The notes under the pieces: model-generated
Told to the model about the DNA's origin: nothing
Databases searched by the model: none
Seen by the model: the letters and a program-made list of their open reading frames with translations, nothing else
Translations under genes and position numbers: made by a program
Source: Sulfobacillus thermosulfidooxidans
Lineage (GTDB): Bacteria; Bacillota; Sulfobacillia; Sulfobacillales; Sulfobacillaceae
NCBI RefSeq assembly: GCF_001280565.1
Contig: NZ_LGRO01000002.1
Coordinates: forward strand, 124,001-188,000
Direction: 5' to 3'
DNA length: 64,000 nt
Part shown: piece by piece, positions 55,188-63,303 of the stretch
Position numbering within the stretch: position 1 is the first letter of the stretch
How the letters are laid out: every line of letters begins with the position of its first letter

Positions 55188-56098
55188 TTGTCGTTCACTC
55201 GTTCTGAACCCCATCCAGCAAATGATATAGACGAATCCATAGCTTCAATGAGCAACAACCGATTATATTTCGCCACCCGCTCACCACGCTGAGGGGCTCC
55301 AGCCTGAATAAAGCGTACTTTGTCTGCTACCGCCGTATCGACCATCATGGTGTCACATGTTTCTCCTGAACGGTGAGAAACAATCGCATCCCATCCGGCC
55401 TCATGAGTCATCGCAATGACCTCACGCGTTTCCGTCAAGGTGCCAATTTGATTTAATTGAATTAAAACCGCCGATGCTGTGCTTTCTTTAATGCCACGCT
55501 CTACTCGTTCCTTGTTTGTGACAAAAATGTCATCGCCGACAATATTCACATGCTGCGGCATTTCACGCGTCAATTGCTCCCAATCGAACCAGACATCTTC
55601 GGATAACCCGTCCTCTATCGAAATGAGCGGATAATCCCTGACCCATGTTTCATACTGGGTAATAAGTTTTTGAGCAGTCCCCTCGTGGCCATACCTTAAA
55701 TACTGTACGTTCTGAAACAATACACTCGCCGCCACAGCACTCACAGCCAACGATATCCCTAAAATACTGTTTGCTCCCCAATTTTGTTTAGAAACCATTC
55801 CATCGCCTGCAATTAACCGGGAATCAACCTCGTCCTGTTGTTCGGGGTCTAGTCCAAGAATAACAGGTCTTATCACGTGGTTCACAAGATGCACCGCCCG
55901 CATGACGTCTCCCCGTCGATACATGCCAGACTGATCCCGAATTTCTTGAGCTTCATATCTTCCCGTGGATGCCCCGTGAGGAACGGCAGCTCCACCTTTA
56001 TGCCCGGTATCTAATCTCACTTCAACATAGAGGGTCGCGTCACCACGGGAATCTAAAATCTGGTAAGCCTGAACATCGGCAATGGCTGCGTAAGACAT
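55184..56098 (-). CDS. Internally deleted enolase-like protein, predicted inactive, under a fluoride riboswitch
   Basis: 304 aa against about 430 for enolase. N-terminal domain present: QILDSRGDATLYVEV, PHGASTGRYEAQEIRD. At residues about 130-142 the barrel jumps from ASVLFQNVQYLRYG straight to the region preceding ISIEDGL, losing about 130 residues, including NGGxHA, the catalytic Glu of GDEGG and one Mg ligand. Remaining: ISIEDG, GDD, SHRSGE, AKYN. At residue 214 the catalytic Lys of LIKxNQIGT is Gln. So no enolase activity is expected. No frameshift or stop; start set by GGGAGGAAACGAGG. First gene of a three-gene operon. Confidence 0.85.
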   Translation of the reverse strand: MSYAAIADVQAYQILDSRGDATLYVEVRLDTGHKGGAAVPHGASTGRYEAQEIRDQSGMYRRGDVMRAVHLVNHVIRPVILGLDPEQQDEVDSRLIAGDGMVSKQNWGANSILGISLAVSAVAASVLFQNVQYLRYGHEGTAQKLITQYETWVRDYPLISIEDGLSEDVWFDWEQLTREMPQHVNIVGDDIFVTNKERVERGIKESTASAVLIQLNQIGTLTETREVIAMTHEAGWDAIVSHRSGETCDTMMVDTAVADKVRFIQAGAPQRGERVAKYNRLLLIEAMDSSISFAGWGSERVNDK

Positions 56099-56136
56099 CC
56101 TCGTTTCCTCCCATGCGGATTATTTCAGGGAAGATG

Positions 56137-56219
56137 AAAAAATAACACCTCCCCGTGAGAAGGTGTTATTAGCGGCTTCTATCCGCATTTCGGCTCACAC
56201 CAGGGTCAACACCATGACC
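56137..56219 (-). promoter_or_regulatory. Fluoride riboswitch B (before enolase-like operon)
   Basis: Minus strand GGTCATGGTGTTGACC, then GAGCCG...GCCGCTAATAACACCT, the crcB-motif core with pseudoknot GGTGTT/AACACC. The 3' arm also forms a perfect 10-bp terminator hairpin (AATAACACCT/AGGTGTTATT) followed by TTTTC. Confidence 0.88.
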
Positions 56220-56365
56220 GACTATGGGAAATATTGTGCCATGGTCTACATTCAGTGGTCAATCTATTTTGTAGAATCCATCACCATAACTAATTCCTAT
56301 GACGTAGATATTCTTGACGCTAGAAAGCATACCTCCTATACTGAAATCACATCATTAATGTAAAT

Positions 56366-56442
56366 GGGCCATGGAGCTGGCCGTGTAAAATGTCGTTCGC
56401 GCGACTAATGGCTCCTGATTATTTCTAATCAGGGGTTTTTTT
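56366..56442 (+). promoter_or_regulatory. Fluoride riboswitch C (before CBS-like gene)
   Basis: Plus strand GGCCATGGAGCTGGCC stem-loop, then TGTCG...CGACTAATGGCTCCT, pseudoknot GGAGC/GCTCC. A following terminator CCTGATT/AATCAGG plus GGTTTTTTT overlaps the last aptamer strand. Oriented opposite to riboswitch B, 146 bases apart. Confidence 0.87.
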
Positions 56443-56471
56443 GTTCCCTGATTCTTGAAAGGGGAATTGTC

Positions 56472-56963
56472 ATGAGCGTAGAACGCATTTCATCTGAATC
56501 ATGGATTCTACCCATAACGTCCAACGATTGGCTTGAAGAACATCAACTATTTACTTTGACCCCGCATCATTTTCGTCAACTAACCGCTCCCGAATTCACG
56601 ATGGCAGTGGTCAACCGTCATGGGCGATTGATTGGCACTATTGGGTACCGGGAAGTTTTACAGGAACTTTTAGCTACCGGATCGCAAGTTACACAGAGTT
56701 TATGGCCTCCCTTCACCCTAGTTGAAGAATCACAATGGTCCTGGTCAAAACGGATTCAAAATTTTACACCCATTCCTGCCGGACTCTTGATGCGTCCTGC
56801 TCCACCCATGTTGACACCACCATGGGATTTGTGGCGCGCTGCAAATATATTGACCACAACTTCTCATGACGTCCTCTGGGCTGTTGATAACCACAAAGTT
56901 CCGCAGGGCAAGATTACCATTGCGTCATTGCAGGATCATCCAGAGTGGAACATGCTCCCATGA
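56472..56963 (+). CDS. CBS-domain-like protein under fluoride riboswitch
   Basis: 163 aa. Two CBS-like strands are visible: FTMAVVNRHGRLIGTIGYREVLQEL and VLWAVDNHKVPQGKITIASL; the middle is Trp/Pro-rich. CBS pairs bind adenosyl ligands and regulate channels or enzymes. Not a known fluoride gene. Starts with MSVERISS after AAAGGGGAA. Possibly a cytosolic regulator for an exporter elsewhere; inference. Coding-gene status is supported by riboswitch and ribosome site. Confidence 0.65.
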   Translation: MSVERISSESWILPITSNDWLEEHQLFTLTPHHFRQLTAPEFTMAVVNRHGRLIGTIGYREVLQELLATGSQVTQSLWPPFTLVEESQWSWSKRIQNFTPIPAGLLMRPAPPMLTPPWDLWRAANILTTTSHDVLWAVDNHKVPQGKITIASLQDHPEWNMLP

Positions 56964-56985
56964 AGACGCATTGCTAGATATTAAC

Positions 56986-57017
56986 GATCCTCTGTGGAAG
57001 TATTACCACAGAGGATC
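56986..57017. repeat. Perfect 12-bp inverted repeat
   Basis: GATCCTCTGTGG/CCACAGAGGATC with an 8-base loop, 22 bases past the CBS-like stop. No T-run follows, so terminator use is only possible. Confidence 0.7.
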
Positions 57018-57128
57018 TGAAAACGTTACAAATGCAAATCTTTGTCTGCGTTGTCATCAGGACTTTTTAGGTTGTGTGGCAAATATCTTGGCACCACGCA
57101 CCTCTTTCATCACAGGCACAATTCGTGC

Positions 57129-57491
57129 TTAAATCCACTCTAAATCACTTACGGTTCGGTCCGTCACCACATTTCCTGTGTGTTTCGTGGCCTTGGGTTC
57201 CAATAACAAAACCTGCACTTCCTCGGCTGCTACCGGCATATGGTCGACACCGCGGGGAATCACCACAAATTCACCTTCTCGTACCGTCAGATTTTGATCT
57301 CGCAGTCGAATTTCCAAGGTCCCCTTCACGACCAAAAACATTTCATCCTCCTCGTCGTGTCGATGCCAAACAAATTCTCCTTGCAGCTTGGCTAATTTTA
57401 CATACATGTCATTGACTTCACCCACAATCTTGGGATGCCACGTTTCTTTAAATAGCCGAAATTTCTCAGACAAATTAACGGGAGATATCAT
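57129..57491 (-). CDS. Small cupin-domain protein
   Basis: 120 aa, single cupin barrel: VWHRHDEEDEMFLVVKG (first motif, with metal-binding HxH...E) and FVVIPRGVDHMP (second motif His). Many such proteins bind a divalent metal; function uncertain. Start ATG 57491 after AAAAGGA was chosen; 57503 is also possible. Confidence 0.85.
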   Translation of the reverse strand: MISPVNLSEKFRLFKETWHPKIVGEVNDMYVKLAKLQGEFVWHRHDEEDEMFLVVKGTLEIRLRDQNLTVREGEFVVIPRGVDHMPVAAEEVQVLLLEPKATKHTGNVVTDRTVSDLEWI

Positions 57492-57602
57492 ATGTACAAA
57501 CATCCTTTTCTGTTTAGAGTCTAAGGTAATCGCCAAGACCATTGACCAAAGTTGCAAAATGCACGCACAGAGTCCACCGACAAACAGCGCATTTAGGATG
57601 TC

Positions 57603-58043
57603 TCATTGAGAGGTCCACGGATGATCATCCAATAGTTGCCGGACATGACGGATAATCTCATCACGCAGTGCTCTAAGCCCATTCATGAGTGCCAAAGGAT
57701 CGACTGGGTTTGACACTTCAGGCCCCGGAATCGACCAATGCACATGATAGGGTCCAGGGGGAGGAACCGGACAGACAGCACGGTTAGGATCACATAAGGT
57801 CACGACAACATCAAAATTCGCCATCTCATAAAAAGCCAATGGCATGGGAGCGTGATCCACTAGAGGTATTCCAATTTCTTCGAGAAGCTGTGGCAATTCT
57901 GCCCGTACTTGTTTGGCGGGGTTAACTCCGGCACTAAATGCTTCTATATGTTGTCCACCGAACCAGTGGGCGGCCGCTTCGGCAATTTGACTACGAAGCG
58001 CATTTTCTCCTCACACAAACAATATTTTCACGGTTCGGGACAT
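57603..58043 (-). CDS. arsC: Thioredoxin-coupled arsenate reductase with TGA at the catalytic Cys codon (candidate selenoprotein)
   Basis: Full frame of 146 sense codons from ATG 58043 (ribosome site AAAGGGG). It reads SRTVKILFV, then TGA at 58013-58011, then GENALRSQIAEAAAHWF. The family P-loop is C-x5-R, so TGA replaces the catalytic Cys (residue 11); Arg at residue 17 is retained. The redox pair of the LMW-phosphatase type ArsC is kept: Cys-x6-Cys in VTLCDPNRAVCP. A 7-bp hairpin begins 10 bases after TGA. Reading as selenocysteine would give an active enzyme; otherwise this is a pseudogene or a sequence error. Confidence 0.8.
57975..58013 (-). promoter_or_regulatory. Candidate bacterial SECIS-like hairpin after the arsC TGA
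   Basis: CGCTTCG pairs perfectly with CGAAGCG around a 12-base loop TAGTCAAATTGC. The loop begins 17 bases after the TGA, inside the range seen for bacterial SECIS elements. The G expected near the loop start is at position 3 of the loop, so the fit is partial. Confidence 0.5.
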
Positions 58044-58301
58044 TGTGTTCACCCCTTTTGACTAATCCAAATTGATTATACAATAAGAATAGAGTAACGT
58101 ATGGATAATAAGATACCATACATGACGTCATCAATAACGATAGCAGAGCGTAATGTAAAATAGATTACAGTCACCACGTCTTATCGCATCTACAATGAAC
58201 ATGAATCATTAAGCGTTTTCCAGCTTCATCATTTGCCAGCTTGTTCATCTCTCGCTCGGTATTGTTCGAAACCATGGTCATCCAAAAGGGGAGAACTTCC
58301 T

Positions 58302-58541
58302 ATGCCATCTGTCGCTATTTATACCCATCCCGGCTGTCCTGGGGGAGAAGCCGCGGAAATATTTTTTAAACAACGGGGAATCCCCTATCAGATCTATAAC
58401 ATTGCCCAAAATAGCTTAGCCCAACAACGCATGCAGCAATGGGGATACAGAGAAACGCCGATTTTGGTTATTGGAGAACAAATCCTTCACGGATTTGATC
58501 CGGTCGCCTTAGAAGAATGGTGGCTTCACAACAAATCTTAA
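58302..58541 (+). CDS. Glutaredoxin-like protein with CPGG motif
   Basis: 79 aa thioredoxin-fold: VAIYTHPGCPGGEAAEIFF, then YRETPILVIGEQILHGFDP with cis-Pro. The second active-site Cys is replaced by Gly, giving a monothiol form. Start ATG 58302 after GAACTTCC... with weak GGGG support. Lies between a candidate arsenate reductase and egtB. Confidence 0.8.
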   Translation: MPSVAIYTHPGCPGGEAAEIFFKQRGIPYQIYNIAQNSLAQQRMQQWGYRETPILVIGEQILHGFDPVALEEWWLHNKS

Positions 58542-58655
58542 GAAATTATAGTCTTCACCCATTTGGATCTATTGCCGACACACCCGATCAAATAGCGTTA
58601 ATTCCAGGATTACGGCTTCTAAGCAATCTTCACAAAGTTAAAGAAGCAAGAAGGA

Positions 58656-59963
58656 GTGATTAACACGTCCTCTAAAGCACTTTTCCCGGTATCTTTGGAA
58701 ACCATCACCGCAGACACCGTGCTCAAAGCCTATCATGACATTCGAACAACAACGATGACATTAATAATGCCACTCGAAATTGAAGATTATGTAATTCAAA
58801 GTTGTCCTGAAGCGAGCCCGCCAAAATGGCATTTAGCACACACGACCTGGTTTTTTGAAACGTTCATTCTCCAACCATTCTGCAACAACTATCTCCCCGG
58901 ACAAGATGCCTACCGCATGTTATTCAATTCCTATTATGAACAAGTTGGCCCTTATTTCCCGAGAGACCGCCGGGGAACGTTATCTCGTCCGACTGTGCAA
59001 GACATCTTACGCTATCGGCAAAACATTGATGAGTGGATTACCCAATGGATTCCCACGTTGTCGATGCCGATTTTAGCTCGGGTTGCTGAGCTTATAGGAT
59101 GGGGACTCCATCATGAACAACAACATCAAGAACTTTTGATGATGGACATTTTGGCCAATTTTGCGGCTAATCCCCTATTCCCAGCCTATCAGGACCGGCC
59201 CTCCATCTCTGACTCAACAATTATCGCTCCGTGGCAATGGCTCGAGATTCCGGAGGGAGTCACGTTTTTGGGTTATGAGGGAAGAGAATTTGCCTATGAT
59301 AATGAAAAGCCCCGCCACAAAGTCTGGTTAACTCCGGCTCGCATTGCCAATCGTACCGTCACCAATTATGAATTTCTCCAATTCATTTTAGATGGCGGTT
59401 ATCAAAATCCCACATTATGGCTTTCCGATGGTTGGCATTGGCTTTTGCAACATCACTGGCAACATCCCCGCTATTGGCACAAAATCGACGGCGAATGGTT
59501 CGAATTCACTCTCTTGGGTCTTCAACCACTCCAACTCAATGCACCAGTCGTTCATGTCAGTTATTATGAAGCAGACGCTTTCGCCAGGTGGCGAGGTGGA
59601 CGGCTGCCCACCGAAGCCGAATGGGAATGGGCCGCCACCCATCTTTCAATAACCACCAGCACCTTGCTAGAATCCCAGATTTTTCATCCCGAACCGGTAA
59701 CAGGACCCTCAGATACGATGCTCGCTGCACTAGGCGGGGTATGGGAATGGACCCAAAGTGCATACAGCCCCTATCCCGGGTATCATGCCCCTGAGGGTGC
59801 TTTAGGAGAATACAACGGGAAATTTATGAACGGACAATATGTTCTCCGAGGTGGATGCGCCCTGACCCCCATGACGCATATTCGCACAACCTACCGAAAC
59901 TTTTTTGCACCGGAATCAACGTGGGCCTTTTCCGGATTACGATTGGCAGGGGATATCCAATGA
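58656..59963 (+). CDS. egtB: Ergothioneine biosynthesis sulfoxide synthase EgtB
   Basis: Iron enzyme (435 aa) joining hercynine to Cys or gamma-Glu-Cys. N-terminal DinB-like domain: HLAHTTWFFETFIL and GLHHEQQHQELLMMDIL supply the three His iron ligands. C-terminal FGE-sulfatase-type domain: RWRGGRLPTEAEWEWAA and YVLRGGCALTPMTHIRTTYRNFF. GTG start is uncertain because AAGGAG is very close. Overlaps egtD by 4 bases. Confidence 0.95.
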   Translation: MINTSSKALFPVSLETITADTVLKAYHDIRTTTMTLIMPLEIEDYVIQSCPEASPPKWHLAHTTWFFETFILQPFCNNYLPGQDAYRMLFNSYYEQVGPYFPRDRRGTLSRPTVQDILRYRQNIDEWITQWIPTLSMPILARVAELIGWGLHHEQQHQELLMMDILANFAANPLFPAYQDRPSISDSTIIAPWQWLEIPEGVTFLGYEGREFAYDNEKPRHKVWLTPARIANRTVTNYEFLQFILDGGYQNPTLWLSDGWHWLLQHHWQHPRYWHKIDGEWFEFTLLGLQPLQLNAPVVHVSYYEADAFARWRGGRLPTEAEWEWAATHLSITTSTLLESQIFHPEPVTGPSDTMLAALGGVWEWTQSAYSPYPGYHAPEGALGEYNGKFMNGQYVLRGGCALTPMTHIRTTYRNFFAPESTWAFSGLRLAGDIQ

Positions 59964-60946
59964 ACCAGGAACGTTCACGTTATCATATTATTGACCGTCA
60001 GCCGAAATCCGAAGATATTTTAACAGAAGTGTTAGAAGGCTTATCCCAATGTCCCAAGCGTTTACCCCCAAAATTATTTTACGACGCGCAAGGCTCATTG
60101 TTATTCGAAGCGATTACTCAACAGCCTGAATATTATCTCACCCGTGCCGAACAAATGATCTTAGATCACATCCAAGAACCGTTACAGGCCCTAGTCCCTC
60201 ATCCCGTGACTCTCATCGAATTGGGAAGCGGTAGCGGCGCCAAGACCCGTCAGTTGCTTCGGCATTTGCCCCAAGCCAGCACATATGTTGCGATTGATAT
60301 TTCATTGGATGCATTACACTCCGCCTTGTCCGCATTGTCTCAAGAGTTTGTGCATCGTCGGTTTATTGGAATAGCGGCCGATTATGGCACGGCGTTCTCA
60401 CTCCCCCAACATATCGACAAAAATCCCAAGCTGTTGGTTTATTTAGGATCCACATTGGGCAATTTTGATCCCCCTGATGCACAAAGTTTTCTTAAACAAT
60501 GGGCCAGGACGCTGTCGACTGCCGATGGCCTATTGATTGGCATTGACTTAAAAAAAGACGCGCACACACTCCATCATGCGTATAATGACGCAAAAGGCAT
60601 TACGGCCGCGTTTAATCGTAATGTCCTGACCCGCATTAACCGCGAGTGCGGCGCAAATTTTCCCGTCGACCATTTTTCCCATCACGCTGAATACCAAGCC
60701 GAAAGCGGGCGTATTGCCATGTATTTGGTCAGCCGTTATGCACATCGGGTGAATATTGCTGGGCATGCATTTGCTTTTGAAAAGGGCGAACGCATTCTCA
60801 CAGAGTACTCCTATAAATACACCGTGACCGAATTTCAAGCCTTGGCGCGTCAAGCGGGATGGATAGCCATTGCCGCCTGGACAGATCCCCGTAATGCTTT
60901 TAGTCTTCATTATTTACGTCCCGTTCCGCAGGGACCAAAGGACTGA
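59960..60946 (+). CDS. egtD: L-histidine N-alpha-trimethyltransferase EgtD
   Basis: SAM enzyme (328 aa) making hercynine. Signatures: PPKLFYDAQGSLLFEAIT, YLTRAEQMIL, the SAM site LIELGSGSGAKTRQLL, and LLVYLGSTLGNFDP. ATG 59960 overlaps the egtB stop as ATGA; the frame is open further upstream inside egtB but without support. Confidence 0.96.
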   Translation: MNQERSRYHIIDRQPKSEDILTEVLEGLSQCPKRLPPKLFYDAQGSLLFEAITQQPEYYLTRAEQMILDHIQEPLQALVPHPVTLIELGSGSGAKTRQLLRHLPQASTYVAIDISLDALHSALSALSQEFVHRRFIGIAADYGTAFSLPQHIDKNPKLLVYLGSTLGNFDPPDAQSFLKQWARTLSTADGLLIGIDLKKDAHTLHHAYNDAKGITAAFNRNVLTRINRECGANFPVDHFSHHAEYQAESGRIAMYLVSRYAHRVNIAGHAFAFEKGERILTEYSYKYTVTEFQALARQAGWIAIAAWTDPRNAFSLHYLRPVPQGPKD

Positions 60947-60950
60947 GCCC

Positions 60951-61634
60951 ATGAAAACGAAATTTGATTATTTGGCAGAAATCAATTTGTTAACAGAGCT
61001 GAGTGCAGAGGATATCGCTGCCATTGATGCTCTTGTTCCGATTATGTCCTATCCAGCCAACACGATCATTTACGAACCGGGGGACAAAATCCAACAAATC
61101 TTCTTCTTGAAACGTGGCCGGGTTCAATTATTCCAAGTCACTCCCGAAGGAAAACAACTCACATTGACCGTTCTCGGGGATGGGAACATTTTTGGCGAGA
61201 CCGATTTATTTGCCACCGGAGCAGGAAGTTGTTATGCCAAAACCGTGGCTCCCACCTTGGTTTGTAAAATGGGAAAAGCCGATTTAGCGCGGTTTATGGT
61301 GCAACGTCCCCGGATCGCGTTGAAACTGGTAGAAATTCTCTCCCAAGAAATCCGTAAGCTGCAAGCATTAACGACGACGTTAGTCCTTGAAGATGTCAAA
61401 ACGCGCATTGGATACTTGCTCCTAACGTTATCGGAGCAATTTGGCCAAGAAGAGGATCAGGGATGGGTACGCATCGACTTAAAGCTCACTCACCAGGAAG
61501 TTGCTCATTTAATAGGAGCGACCCGTGAATCTGTCAGTCTTGTTCTCAGCGCATTTCCCGACGACACCGTGCAAACAGAACGCGGGGTCATTCGTGTGCA
61601 ACCCAAACGGTTAGAGAACCTGTTACACACCTGA
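60951..61634 (+). CDS. Crp/Fnr-family regulator
   Basis: 227 aa: cyclic-nucleotide-binding-like beta barrel (ANTIIYEPGDKIQQIFFLKRGRV, GDGNIFGETDLF), a dimer helix, and a winged HTH (LTHQEVAHLIGATRESVSLVLS). No Cys cluster like Fnr at the N-terminus. Starts 4 bases after egtD, so it is the third gene of the ergothioneine operon and may auto-regulate it. Confidence 0.9.
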   Translation: MKTKFDYLAEINLLTELSAEDIAAIDALVPIMSYPANTIIYEPGDKIQQIFFLKRGRVQLFQVTPEGKQLTLTVLGDGNIFGETDLFATGAGSCYAKTVAPTLVCKMGKADLARFMVQRPRIALKLVEILSQEIRKLQALTTTLVLEDVKTRIGYLLLTLSEQFGQEEDQGWVRIDLKLTHQEVAHLIGATRESVSLVLSAFPDDTVQTERGVIRVQPKRLENLLHT

Positions 61635-61730
61635 ACGGACCGAACATTGTGCGCACCCTTTTATTGCTTACCCGAAAAACGACGGCTTGAGCTTCCCCAA
61701 CATTTGAACGCTCAAACTTATTCTCATGAC

Positions 61731-61767
61731 CAACGCGACAGGAATCATCGCATCTCCTGTCGCGTTG
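61731..61767. repeat. Strong inverted repeat between convergent genes
   Basis: CAACGCGACAGGA/TCCTGTCGCGTTG, 13 bp, with loop ATCATCGCATC. Without a T-tract on either side, but placed as a shared terminator for the crp-like and beta-propeller genes. Confidence 0.6.
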
Positions 61768-61800
61768 ATGTTAGGGGTGCTAGGTAAGTAGTGAGTCGTT

Positions 61801-62838
61801 TTAGGGAATGACAACCCAGCGATTACTCGCGACATGGGGCAATAACCGAAGGATTTTTCCGGATGAAAGGTCCACAACCGCGGTGTCTTTGAGATTTTCC
61901 ACAGTAACCAGAGCGGTTTTTCCACCGGGTAAAACGGCCAGGCCACTCAACTGGTTGGGCCCTTGCGTGTTGACACGAACGGAGACTTCGCCTAAGTAGC
62001 TGTCAGTTAGCGCAGAAAATTTCAAAATATGACCCGAGAATCCTGCAGCATAGACATAGTTCTGGCCCGGGGACACAGCCAGCTGCATAAACCCGGCATT
62101 GGCACCAGGAATATCTTGATAGCTGAATGAAGGATCGACTTCGGGGGTCGGAATCTGCTTTATGGCACCCGTCCGAGGATTTAACACCGTCATCACGCCG
62201 GTTTTGATGTCCGCGGAAAAAATCTGGCCATGCGCCCATATGAGGTCTCCGGATTGAGGTACCGGAAATTGGCGAACAATGCGACCGGAGGGCAACGCAA
62301 TTTCTGTAATCATCGAGTCCATATTGCCCCCGACAAAAGCATCATGACCATTAGGTGACACAATTACAGCGTTGCCGCCCACAGAATCTACAAAACGCTG
62401 TTTATAGCCTGCGCTAAGCGAATATGCCGCAATCTGGGTAGAAGATAGCTCAAGCACCATGTGGTGATTAGGAGTCACCCGGGCAAGACGTCCCCCCGGC
62501 AGAGACGGAAATGTTGCTGTGGGTTTCAAGGTCCCAGAATTCATTACCACTGTTGTACCGGCTTCTGTTGGAATGAAAATTTCATGGCGAGGAATATCAT
62601 ATCCCACGAAAAAGCTGTTGCCTTCAAGGGTACTTGCCGGCGCAAAAGATGCTATGCGTGCAGTGCTTTGTCCAATACTCCAATCCACAATGGTTCCTGG
62701 GCCTGGGCCCGAAGGCGGTCCCGAAAATGCACCGATCACTTGTTCCCCGTAAACGGAAGGAGGCTGTACATTAAACGAGAATCCTGTAGTCATCGAAGCC
62801 GCCAAAATTAAGGCACCCATACCAGCTTTTATCATCAT
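61801..62838 (-). CDS. Secreted beta-propeller protein (YncE-like)
   Basis: 345 aa with a signal peptide (MGALILAASMTTGFSFNV). Repeats of about 40 residues (VSPNGHDAFVGGNMDS, VSPGQNYVYAAGFSGH, VLPGGKTALVTVENLKDT) suggest a six- or seven-bladed propeller of the YVTN/YncE type. Function unknown; often surface or ligand-binding. Start with GGAGAGG nine bases before. Confidence 0.75.
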   Translation of the reverse strand: MMIKAGMGALILAASMTTGFSFNVQPPSVYGEQVIGAFSGPPSGPGPGTIVDWSIGQSTARIASFAPASTLEGNSFFVGYDIPRHEIFIPTEAGTTVVMNSGTLKPTATFPSLPGGRLARVTPNHHMVLELSSTQIAAYSLSAGYKQRFVDSVGGNAVIVSPNGHDAFVGGNMDSMITEIALPSGRIVRQFPVPQSGDLIWAHGQIFSADIKTGVMTVLNPRTGAIKQIPTPEVDPSFSYQDIPGANAGFMQLAVSPGQNYVYAAGFSGHILKFSALTDSYLGEVSVRVNTQGPNQLSGLAVLPGGKTALVTVENLKDTAVVDLSSGKILRLLPHVASNRWVVIP

Positions 62839-62841
62839 ACG

Positions 62842-63183
62842 TTACATCCTCTCCTTACTAAGCGTGTTTTTCGTGGAATGGCCGAGATCGGCATCGGAAT
62901 CTGAGGAATTTGGAAATTTTCTCTGGCTATCTTTCCAAGTCCGTTGGGGCATCAATCCCACCGCTATCCCGATCGCTGCAAAACCCAATACAAACCAGAT
63001 CCAGTTCATGTGCAGTTCATAATAGACCAGAATAATTCCGCCAAGCCCATACAAACCGCGTGCTCCCCACGTGGCTTTGAGCCACAGATATTTGGCGCCT
63101 AGCCCATATGCCACCACCGCAAAGGCTAGTAGCCCATCATGAATAATAGGCCCCACTCCCGAACCAAAGAATTGGTACAGCAT
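62842..63183 (-). CDS. Four-helix membrane protein of unknown function
   Basis: 113 aa with three or four hydrophobic segments (LLAFAVVAYGLGAKYLWL, GLYGLGGIILVYY, WFVLGFAAIGIAVGLM) then a polar tail rich in Ser/Asp. Stops 3 bases before the propeller gene, so both are likely in one transcript. Confidence 0.65.
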   Translation of the reverse strand: MLYQFFGSGVGPIIHDGLLAFAVVAYGLGAKYLWLKATWGARGLYGLGGIILVYYELHMNWIWFVLGFAAIGIAVGLMPQRTWKDSQRKFPNSSDSDADLGHSTKNTLSKERM

Positions 63184-63303
63184 AGAACCTCCCTTTTATT
63201 CTCGTGCTTTAAATCCCCGTCCTGATCTCCCATGCCTTGCCAAAAATCCGAAAGTTTGTGTAAAAAGGGAGAGCCGGGGGCACTCTCCCTAGCTGGATTC
63301 CCA

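Noticed and set aside
55184..56098. Enolase shortened by a frameshift
   Set aside because: One uninterrupted frame covers both flanks of the gap; the missing part is an in-frame deletion.
58656..60946. Selenoneine (SenA-type) pathway instead of ergothioneine
   Set aside because: egtB and egtD are paired, but no senB- or senC-like gene is present, so ergothioneine is the simpler reading.
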